18,855 bases of DNA from Leptospira neocaledonica (GCF_002812205.1 NZ_NPEA01000016.1:1-18855); one strand, 5' to 3'. Shown: positions 14,123 through 18,855, numbered from the stretch's first letter. The notes: generated by a model from the sequence alone, not told the origin. Translations and numbers: made by a program.

Positions 14123-14641
14123 GTGAAACTATTTAATCACATTACTCTAATTACCCTAATTCTCACCACTTCGAATTGCTTTTATGGAATTATGAGGTTT
14201 GCACCTAGAGAACATGTCAGTGATACCTTTGAAATTAATGACAAGAAAATCTCATTCGAAAGACCCAAAGACTTTCGAAATCCACCTTCATATTCAAAAA
14301 ATGATATTGTCGCTAAATGGGGTCAGCCTTCAAAGACTGGTTTCCGTGATAACTGTAGCTATATTACTTACCGTGATGGTTTTACTTGGAACGTCATAGG
14401 AATTATCATTCTAATTATTCCAATACCAATCCTCATATTTCCCACTGGTTTTGACGAAAAGAAAATTTACTTTCTCGATGATAAAAATATTGCTTATAGC
14501 GAAAATTTCTATAATGATACACATTTCTTTGGTTATCTATGCGATGATAGAAGCTGTCGATTCCAGTTCGGAAAGACTTATCACTATAGTGAAAATGAAA
14601 GAAAACTATTACAATGCGTAAGCTCTGAAAAAATCGATTAA
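14123..14641 (+). CDS. Putative lipoprotein with internal TM segment (cassette c18)
   Basis: This 172-residue protein starts at GTG 14123. The signal peptide ends T-T-S-N-C with the lipid-bearing Cys at residue 19, a spirochaete-like lipobox. The middle part SKNDIVAKWGQPSKTG recalls the 'step by which BamE/SmpA-type lipoproteins open their domain' pattern, but I would not assign it. A strongly hydrophobic stretch (IGIIILIIPIPILIFPTG, about residues 92-109) is unusual inside a lipoprotein. The C-terminal part has four Cys (YLCDDRSC, LQC). A different frame inside it is open for 66 codons and is a shadow. Single gene. Confidence 0.8.
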   Translation: MKLFNHITLITLILTTSNCFYGIMRFAPREHVSDTFEINDKKISFERPKDFRNPPSYSKNDIVAKWGQPSKTGFRDNCSYITYRDGFTWNVIGIIILIIPIPILIFPTGFDEKKIYFLDDKNIAYSENFYNDTHFFGYLCDDRSCRFQFGKTYHYSENERKLLQCVSSEKID

Positions 14642-14721
14642 TTGCTTATCTCTAGACAATTTAATTAATTAACTTTAATAATTAAAACCGAATTCCCGAA
14701 CAGTATTACGCAGAAAACTTC

Positions 14722-14863
14722 GCATAACTAACGGTGCTTCCGCTCCGCTCGGGGCTCACTTCGTGACCCACTCGCTCGGGCTTCGCCACATTTGCTTCTG
14801 TCACTTCGTTTGCATGAGCAAACTCGTGCCATTGCAAACGTCGGAACACCTTGGTCGTTAGGC
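14722..14863 (+). repeat. attC-18 (owned by cassette c18)
   Basis: R'' GCATAAC (14722-14728), local R' GTTAGGC (14857-14863). L'' GGTG-C-TTCCG pairs with CGGAACACC, here after CTAACGG instead of CTATCGG. Left hairpin GGG-C-TCAC-TTC-GTGA-CCC is a fully compensated variant not seen in other sites. Confidence 0.95.
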
Positions 14864-15166
14864 GGCAATATCGCGATCTCTTTTCCTTTTTTATTATATA
14901 AGTTTTGGATTTTACCTTAGAACGGAATCACGATCTACTTAAGGTTAGGTCGCTTTTCACCCTTTTCTTGTTTTATATCGTAGGCTGCTAGATTAGCTTC
15001 CATGTTAAAGATCTTATCTTAAACTCTTGCCACTTTCATATTGGATGGTACGAAAAGGGTTCGCTACCTTATATTGTAGGCGTAGATTAGTCACTAATTG
15101 ACTTTTTCTCTATTAGAAGATTTTATAGAGCAGGGCTTTGGTGCATCGTGTTTGGTGCGATACTGC
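14864..15166 (+). ncRNA. Non-coding cassette body c19 (copy 2 of the duplicated gene-less cassette)
   Basis: The body matches c13 over its whole length, by eye close to nine bases in ten, densest in the first 115 or so bases. The ACCTTA/TAAGGT stem is kept. The GGTAGCG/CGCTACC stem is weakened on its left side, and the terminal 9-bp hairpin of c13 is lost. At the 3' end the bases before R'' (GCGATACTGCG) instead complement this copy's own 5' end (CAATATCGC), which c13's do not beyond about 12 bases. The frame starting TTG in c13 is here 28 codons and ends differently. No gene is supported. Role unknown. Confidence 0.4.
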
Positions 15167-15280
15167 GTCTAACTATCGGCTCTGACGCTGCACTTCGGGA
15201 TTGCTGCGCAACCCTCGTTTGGCCTTCGGCACATTTTGCTTTGTCACTCGCCTTGCGGTGGCAAGCCTTGGTCGTTATAC
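15167..15280 (+). repeat. attC-19 (owned by cassette c19), internally deleted
   Basis: R'' GTCTAAC (15167-15173), local R' GTTATAC (15274-15280). Only 114 bp. Relative to its relatives, it lacks the right arm from the GCAAGCC after the apical hairpin to the TCAAGCC before R'. This is exactly what a deletion between the two CAAGCC repeats would leave. L'' GGCT-C-TGACG has lost its partner CGTCA, and the right hairpin and half of the inner stem are gone. Confidence 0.93.
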
Positions 15281-15293
15281 GCAATCGCTAAAG

Positions 15294-15319
15294 CCTTATT
15301 TTTGGGAGAAAAAATAAGG
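15294..15319 (+). other. Perfect 10-bp AT-rich hairpin upstream of the c20 TA promoter
   Basis: CCTTATTTTT (15294-15303) and AAAAATAAGG (15310-15319) form a perfect stem with a GGGAGA loop. It lies between attC-19 and the operator of the toxin-antitoxin pair. It might shield the pair from upstream transcription, but it is AT-rich and lacks a following T-tract. Confidence 0.5.
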
Positions 15320-15326
15320 GAAAATG

Positions 15327-15354
15327 CTTGCAATATCTCATTTTGAGATATTCT
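15327..15354 (+). promoter_or_regulatory. Promoter region and perfect dyad operator of the c20 toxin-antitoxin pair
   Basis: AATATCTCA (15332-15340) and TGAGATATT (15344-15352) form a perfect 9-bp dyad with a TTT spacer, just before the GTG start at 15363. CTTGCA (15327-15332) could be a -35 and TATTCT (15349-15354) a -10 with a 16-bp spacer, so the dyad fills the promoter. It is the expected binding site for the XRE-type antitoxin encoded downstream. Hexamer choices are tentative; the dyad is certain. Confidence 0.7.
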
Positions 15355-15362
15355 TTGTATAA

Positions 15363-15653
15363 GTGCATATAATTAGTTGGAAAAAGATCTCAGATTTTGT
15401 AATTAAGCATCCAAACTCGGGACCTTCTCTTAAAGGTTGGTTTAAGATAGTTCAAAATACGGATTTTAAAGATTTCAACGAACTTAGAAAAGTATTTAAA
15501 AGTGCAGATCAGGTGGGAAAATTTACAGTCTTTAATATTAGCGGAAACAATTTTAGATTAATTTCTGCAATTCATTATAATAGAAAGAAAGTCTTCATTC
15601 GGCATGTTTTAACACATTCGGAATATGATAAGGGAAAATGGAAGGAGGAATAA
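15363..15653 (+). CDS. higB: HigB-type mRNA interferase toxin, PF09907-like (cassette c20)
   Basis: This 96-residue protein starts at GTG 15363. It belongs to the second HigB group (HigB_toxin), distinct from the c4 HigB: MHIISWKKISDFVIKHPNSG, PLKGWFKIV-like segment, FKSADQVGKFTVFNISGNN, FRLISAIHY, then VFIRHVLTHSEYDKGKW. The conserved basic and His residues of the active site (RHVLTHSEYDK) are present, so it should be active on ribosome-bound mRNA. The antitoxin start lies 3 bases after its stop. The gene ends within a strong Shine-Dalgarno for the antitoxin. Together with the operator, this is a self-contained module. Confidence 0.93.
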   Translation: MHIISWKKISDFVIKHPNSGPSLKGWFKIVQNTDFKDFNELRKVFKSADQVGKFTVFNISGNNFRLISAIHYNRKKVFIRHVLTHSEYDKGKWKEE

Positions 15654-15656
15654 GAT

Positions 15657-16058
15657 ATGATTCTTGAATTAGAGCGCGTGAGAAATATTTGGCCAGAAGT
15701 TAAAGACCTTTTATCTGTTCCTCATTCTGATAAACAATACAAGAAACTATTAAAAGCTCTTGATGAATTGATAGATGAGGTTGGTAACAATGAAAAGCAC
15801 CCATTGGCGCCTTTAATGGAAACCGTTGGAAATCTCATTGAAGAATATGAAAAGGACAACTTTGAATCTATTGATTCAGATCCCGTTGAGGTGTTAAAAT
15901 ATCTTATGGAAGAGAATGGACTTACTCAAAAGGATATGTCAGAGTTGGGTAGTCAGGGTGTTGTCTCTGAGATTTTAAATGGGAAAAGGGAATTGAATAT
16001 TCGCCAAATTAAGGCATTGGGAAAGAAATTCAAAGTTTCTCCGGCAGTTTTTATCTGA
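15657..16058 (+). CDS. higA: HigA-type XRE antitoxin (cassette c20)
   Basis: This 133-residue protein starts at ATG 15657, preceded by AAGGAGG (15642-15648), the best Shine-Dalgarno in the window; strong antitoxin translation is expected. The N-terminal helical part (about residues 1-75, with HPLAPLMETVGNLIEEYE) is the toxin-binding region typical of this group. The C-terminal helix-turn-helix is at about 78-133 (VLKYLMEENGLTQKDMSELG, then VVSEILNGKRELNIRQIKAL). The order, with toxin binding first and DNA binding last, is usual for the partner of PF09907 toxins. Likely represses its operon through the perfect dyad at 15332-15352. Complete. Confidence 0.94.
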   Translation: MILELERVRNIWPEVKDLLSVPHSDKQYKKLLKALDELIDEVGNNEKHPLAPLMETVGNLIEEYEKDNFESIDSDPVEVLKYLMEENGLTQKDMSELGSQGVVSEILNGKRELNIRQIKALGKKFKVSPAVFI

Positions 16059-16078
16059 CTCAATAGATTAGCGACTGC

Positions 16079-16218
16079 GTATAACTATCGGTGCTTCCGC
16101 TACGCTTCGAGCTTGCTTACGCAACTCTTGCTCGGGCTACGCCACATTCGCTTCCGTCGCTTCATTTGCAAAGCAAACTCTTGCCGTTGCGAACGTCGGA
16201 ACACCTTGGTCGTTATGC
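16079..16218 (+). repeat. attC-20 (owned by cassette c20)
   Basis: R'' GTATAAC (16079-16085), local R' GTTATGC (16212-16218). L'' GGTG-C-TTCCG pairs with CGGAACACC. Inner stem TTCGC/GCGAA. Mini-hairpin GGC-TAC-GCC. Apical hairpin TTTGC-AAA-GCAAA. Confidence 0.95.
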
Positions 16219-16252
16219 GAAATGTGGCAAAATTTATCCTAGGTAAACTAAA

Positions 16253-17002
16253 ATGAGATTAGTATTTATAGTCATCATTCCGTTAATCATTTCTTTTATT
16301 GCACATCAAGTTGGAAAAGGGACTGAGTATTTCGATGCTATAAAAACAGGCATTGGATTTTTTATTGGATCAATGCTGTCTTTCTTTTATTCAACATTGC
16401 ATAGCGCATTTCAAGAATCATACGAGCGTGAAAGGGAATATAGAAATAACTTAGCATCCATTGAAGTCATTCATTTAGATAATCTGAAGAAACTTAAGCA
16501 GTCGTTAATGATGTTTAATGGATTTAAAGATTCCATTTCTAATCGGAGCTTGATGGATTTAAATATAATTGAATTAAATACAAATATTAATGCGGCAGTA
16601 GGGATTTTAAATATCGAACTAAAGAGAAGCGTATTAAATGCATTAAGTGTATTGGAGGATACACAAACAAATTTACGTCAGATTCGTTTGTTTTATGAAA
16701 AGTTTTTACCCTCGATGAAAGAAGCTATTTTTAAGGATGACCAAGCTTTATATATGGAGTTGTTTAATGACTTAGGACAAAAGTTAAGTCCTTTAATTTC
16801 ATACGTTACTATTTGCTTTCCAGATGCAATTCAAAGATCCCTAGACAGCCTTTCTTATGTGCAACAAGAAGCTTTAAATATTAAACCTTCATGGAAAGAT
16901 AAGTATATATTTGGCTATGAGAATAAAGCATATGATTTCGTTCTGACCCAAGAAGAAATGAGTTATCGAGTTAAAGAGCTACGAGAAAAACTTAAAATTT
17001 AA
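16253..17002 (+). CDS. Membrane-anchored helical protein of unknown function (cassette c21)
   Basis: This 249-residue protein starts at ATG 16253. Two N-terminal membrane segments (about residues 2-19 and 32-52: GIGFFIGSMLSFFYSTLHSA) are followed by a long, mostly helical soluble part with coiled-coil character (ESYEREREYRNNLASIEVIH and later Leu-rich helices). It ends YRVKELREKLKI. No signal-peptidase site, no catalytic motif and no family recognised. The shape (short membrane hairpin plus helical bundle) is shared by some sensor-like and phage-defence membrane proteins, but nothing here proves such a role. Single gene in its cassette. Confidence 0.82.
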   Translation: MRLVFIVIIPLIISFIAHQVGKGTEYFDAIKTGIGFFIGSMLSFFYSTLHSAFQESYEREREYRNNLASIEVIHLDNLKKLKQSLMMFNGFKDSISNRSLMDLNIIELNTNINAAVGILNIELKRSVLNALSVLEDTQTNLRQIRLFYEKFLPSMKEAIFKDDQALYMELFNDLGQKLSPLISYVTICFPDAIQRSLDSLSYVQQEALNIKPSWKDKYIFGYENKAYDFVLTQEEMSYRVKELREKLKI

Positions 17003-17018
17003 AAGGTTGCCACACTTC

Positions 17019-17172
17019 GCATAACTATCGGCTCTGACGCTGCGCTTCGAGATTGCTACGCAACTCTCGCTTGGTCTTCAGCGCATTTCGCTTTGTCACT
17101 CGTTTTGCTGAGCAAAACTCACGCCAAGTCCTTACGGACTCGCAAAACGTCGATAAGCCTTGGTCGTTAGCC
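17019..17172 (+). repeat. attC-21 (owned by cassette c21), mosaic L arms
   Basis: R'' GCATAAC (17019-17025), local R' GTTAGCC (17166-17172). L'' GGCTCTGACG faces L' CGATAAGCC from another class. The inner stem TTTCGC faces GCAAAA, also off by one. The mini-hairpin is altered (GTCTTCAGC). Apical hairpin GTTTTGC-TGA-GCAAAAC is intact and unusually long. Confidence 0.94.
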
Positions 17173-17189
17173 GCCATAGCTTAAAATAT

Positions 17190-17993
17190 ATGAAGATTGA
17201 AGAAGTATTTAAAACGGAAATCAAAGAAAGTAATTCAATTTTATCCTTTCAGACGACTGGAGGGGGATCCTGGGAAGTGTGGGATCGATTTATTGCTATT
17301 GATGGTAAGCAAGCATATCATATTGGCAATATCTGTGGAACTTGCAACTTTTTCTTTGAGCGAATGGAAGGTGCGAACCAAAAAGTTTCTCAAAAGAGTA
17401 TTCTTGAGACATTATCAAATGATATTATAGAACTAAACTCTAACGAATACATGGAAATTGAAAAACTCATACCTAAGGGAAATTACTATGTTCTAAAGAT
17501 AAGAATAGTTCCAAGGTATGTTCAGTTAGGGACAGCCGATGATTATTTTTCGAATGAACAAATTGAAGCTTGGGGAATCGACGGATTTTGGGGATTGCCT
17601 CATTATCCTAAAACTAATTACTATCGAATGGAGGATTATCAGGTTAATAAGACCAGTAAAATATATAATTTCCTAATACCGATGGTTCCTTCAAGTTGGT
17701 TGGACGACAAAACAATTAAAGATTATGAAATTAAGTTTTCTAACTCAATAATTCCTACGGCAATAGCAATCTCGCATTTAGATGTTAAGGAACCAGCTGT
17801 ATATTCGGATGAAACGGTATTATCAGAGCATATTTGCTTCGCGAATTATCTTATTGATGGTCACCATAAGATATTTGCAAGTTCTCAAGTTGGCAAAGAA
17901 ATCAGTTTAATATCTTTTCTCTCAGTTGATAATAACATAGCAAGCGAAGAAGATATAAAAAACTTTATAGGAAATCTAAGCAATGGCGGCTAA
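17190..17993 (+). CDS. Soluble protein of unknown function with CGTC and DGHHK motifs (cassette c22)
   Basis: This 267-residue protein starts at ATG 17190. It is soluble. Two conserved-looking motifs stand out: NICGTCNFFFERMEGAN near residues 48-64, a Cys-x-x-Cys followed by an aromatic run, and LIDGHHKIFASSQVGKEISL near residue 225, which resembles the 'DGHHR/K' nucleotide- or phosphate-handling loop of ParB-like proteins. The middle contains many Tyr and Pro (WGLPHYPKTNYYRMEDYQ). I do not recognise the family. The stop TAA (17991-17993) falls in R'', and the coding sequence runs right up to it. Single gene. Confidence 0.82.
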   Translation: MKIEEVFKTEIKESNSILSFQTTGGGSWEVWDRFIAIDGKQAYHIGNICGTCNFFFERMEGANQKVSQKSILETLSNDIIELNSNEYMEIEKLIPKGNYYVLKIRIVPRYVQLGTADDYFSNEQIEAWGIDGFWGLPHYPKTNYYRMEDYQVNKTSKIYNFLIPMVPSSWLDDKTIKDYEIKFSNSIIPTAIAISHLDVKEPAVYSDETVLSEHICFANYLIDGHHKIFASSQVGKEISLISFLSVDNNIASEEDIKNFIGNLSNGG

Positions 17994-18144
17994 CTATCGG
18001 CTTATCGCTGCGCTTCGAGATTGCTACGCAACTCTCGCTTGGGCTGCGCCACATTGGCTCAGTCACTCGAATTGCAGAGCAATTCTCGTGCCTGTCTTCG
18101 CTAATGCTCAGCTCGCCAACGTCGATAAGCCTTGGTCGTTAGCC
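17988..18144 (+). repeat. attC-22 (owned by cassette c22)
   Basis: R'' GGCTAAC (17988-17994) overlaps the c22 stop codon. Local R' GTTAGCC (18138-18144). L'' GGCTTATCG pairs with CGATAAGCC. Inner stem TTGGC/GCCAA. This cassette is the only one whose position-11 bases pair A:T instead of facing A against C. Confidence 0.95.
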
Positions 18145-18162
18145 GACATTACGCAATAGTAG

Positions 18163-18202
18163 TTGATATAGAATTTTGAAGTTGCATATTCAACTATATC
18201 AA
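18163..18202 (+). promoter_or_regulatory. Two-part stem-loop in the leader of the c23 gene
   Basis: TTGATATAG (18163-18171) pairs perfectly with CTATATCAA (18194-18202). Inside it TTGAA (18176-18180) pairs with TTCAA (18189-18193), with a 4-nt one-sided bulge and an 8-nt loop. It stands 30 bases before the ATG. It may be an operator dyad or an RNA leader structure; no T-tract follows. Confidence 0.5.
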
Positions 18203-18232
18203 TTAATGACTCTTTATTAAATATACTGTTCA

Positions 18233-18643
18233 ATGCTTGCACATACTTTTATAATCGATGAAGTAGTATCACTTTGGTTATATCTTCTATTTAAATTTCT
18301 TATAAATTTTTGGCTTGTTTCCCGAAGGCTTTACGACTTTAAATTTGAGAATCCTTGGACATATATTTTCAGTTTTTTACTGACACTAGCTGATTATCTT
18401 TACTTTCCTCTATTTCAATATTTACAAAGGATTCAGGAGTTTGATTCTTTCTACATTGCTATTCCTTTACTCTTTTTGATAAAGGGAGTAAGCTGGTCTT
18501 TAGTCGCTTTTATAAATACATATAGTAGTGACAAGTTATCAAGATATTCTTCTTGGTTATACGCGATTGTTTTATCTGCACTAGCCGATTTTCTTATAGC
18601 TTTGCCAGTTATATTTATAGGATTTTTAATTGCTGCTTTTTAA
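18233..18643 (+). CDS. Polytopic membrane protein of unknown function (cassette c23)
   Basis: This 136-residue protein starts at ATG 18233. Four hydrophobic segments are likely: about residues 11-29, 42-64 (IFSFLLTLADYLYFPLFQYL), 72-94 and 107-134. Short charged turns (RRLYDFKFENPW, SSDKLSRYSS) lie between them. No signal-peptidase site. Family not recognised. Preceded by a leader of about 90 bases with a clear stem-loop and no Shine-Dalgarno. Single gene in its cassette. Confidence 0.78.
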   Translation: MLAHTFIIDEVVSLWLYLLFKFLINFWLVSRRLYDFKFENPWTYIFSFLLTLADYLYFPLFQYLQRIQEFDSFYIAIPLLFLIKGVSWSLVAFINTYSSDKLSRYSSWLYAIVLSALADFLIALPVIFIGFLIAAF

Positions 18644-18653
18644 AGGTAACGTC

Positions 18654-18811
18654 GGCTAACTTTCGGCTTATCGCTGTGCTTCGAGATTGCTAACGCAACT
18701 CTCGCTTGGCCTTCGGCACATTGGCTCAGTCACTCGAATTGCAGAGCAATTCTCGTGCCTGTCTTCGCGAATGCTCAGCACGCCAACGTCGTCAAGCCTT
18801 GGTCGTTATGC
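18654..18811 (+). repeat. attC-23 (owned by cassette c23), mosaic L arms
   Basis: R'' GGCTAAC (18654-18660), local R' GTTATGC (18805-18811). L'' GGCTTATCG faces L' CGTCAAGCC, the same mosaic as attC-8 and attC-13. Inner stem TTGGC/GCCAA. Apical hairpin AATTGC-AGA-GCAATT. Confidence 0.94.
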
Positions 18812-18855
18812 GCAATGCGGCTGCGAAGGGCTTGACTCTTTAACATTATTCATCC
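18812..18855 (+). other. Start of the next cassette (c24), truncated by the window
   Basis: The bases after R' have the usual start (CGCAATGC, with the conserved A at position 11). TTGACT at about 18830 could be a -35 element, but the rest lies outside the window. No gene can be called. Confidence 0.4.

Larger units (their letters stand above)
1..18855 (+). mobile_element. Interior of an integron gene-cassette array (23 complete cassettes)
   Basis: Sites of 114-168 bp recur at every gene boundary. Each starts with an R''-type box (RYYYAAC: GTCTAAC, GCCTAAC, GCATAAC and similar) and ends with an R'-type box (GTTRRRY). Between them lie a conserved CTATCGG motif near R'' and a CCTTGGTCG motif near R'. 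In integrons, recombination falls between G and TT of R', so cassettes run from the second base of one R' to the G of the next. By that rule I place c1 222-1264, c2 1265-2216, c3 2217-3201, c4 3202-4027, c5 4028-5057, c6 5058-5755, c7 5756-6940, c8 6941-7749, c9 7750-8614, c10 8615-9362, c11 9363-10156, c12 10157-10807, c13 10808-11266, c14 11267-11999, c15 12000-12787, c16 12788-13476, c17 13477-14080, c18 14081-14857, c19 14858-15274, c20 15275-16212, c21 16213-17166, c22 17167-18138, c23 18139-18805. All genes point the same way. No integrase or attI lies in the window. Confidence 0.96.

Noticed and set aside
75..18811. Regularly spaced repeats that might be a CRISPR array
   Set aside because: Repeats are 114-168 bp, separated by whole genes of varied length, and have integron R boxes at both ends. 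There are no short identical repeats with equal spacers.

Overview
The window is an internal segment of a large integron gene-cassette array. It holds 24 attC recombination sites (numbered attC-0 to attC-23, each by the cassette that owns it). These bound 23 complete cassettes (c1 to c23) and a partial cassette at each edge (c0, c24). Every gene I can support lies on the + strand, in the direction R'' to R' of the attC sites, as expected for cassettes. No integrase gene, attI site, insertion sequence, rRNA or tRNA is visible, so this is array interior. The coding DNA is AT-rich and the attC sites are clearly more GC-rich. Short signal peptides ending in S-N-C, relaxed spirochaete-like lipoboxes and the general composition suggest a spirochaete such as Leptospira. 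That assignment is inference from style, not from a marker gene.

Layout by cassette: c0 tail (1-221); c1 two-TM protein with a possible nuclease-like domain; c2 YcxB-like membrane protein; c3 DUF2007 + TM + EF-hand-like protein; c4 HigB/HigA toxin-antitoxin pair with its own promoter and operator; c5 DUF3800 gene broken by an in-frame TGA; c6 small membrane protein; c7 soluble protein of unknown function; c8 secreted SH3-like protein; c9 alpha/beta hydrolase; c10 two-TM protein; c11 zinc-ribbon DUF4145 protein; c12 four-TM protein; c13 non-coding; c14 secreted Cys-rich protein; c15 DUF4160/DUF2442 pair; c16 lipoprotein cytochrome c; c17 membrane protein; c18 lipoprotein; c19 non-coding, a second copy of c13; c20 second HigB/HigA-type pair with a perfect dyad operator; c21 membrane-anchored helical protein; c22 protein of unknown function; c23 polytopic membrane protein; c24 start only.

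The genes are not a pathway. They are independent mobile cargo, mostly single-gene cassettes, with about 13 of 21 gene-bearing cassettes encoding membrane or exported proteins. Three cassettes carry toxin-antitoxin or TA-like pairs, which in known chromosomal integrons are thought to stabilise the array and which carry their own promoters.

The most interesting signal is in the recombination sites. (i) In every complete cassette, complementarity between the two ends runs past the 7-bp R''/R' boxes, usually to 14-20 bp, and it pairs the two ends of the same cassette rather than the two flanks of the attC as it sits in the array. (ii) Inside this extension, 22 of 23 cassettes have an A at the 5' end opposite a C at the 3' end. 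This is an A.C mismatch if the top strand folds but a G.T wobble if the bottom (recombinogenic) strand folds. (iii) The attC interior is a set of separate small hairpins whose two sides change together from site to site, giving a multi-branched conserved fold. (iv) Several sites are mosaics or deleted. (v) A gene-less cassette is present twice.
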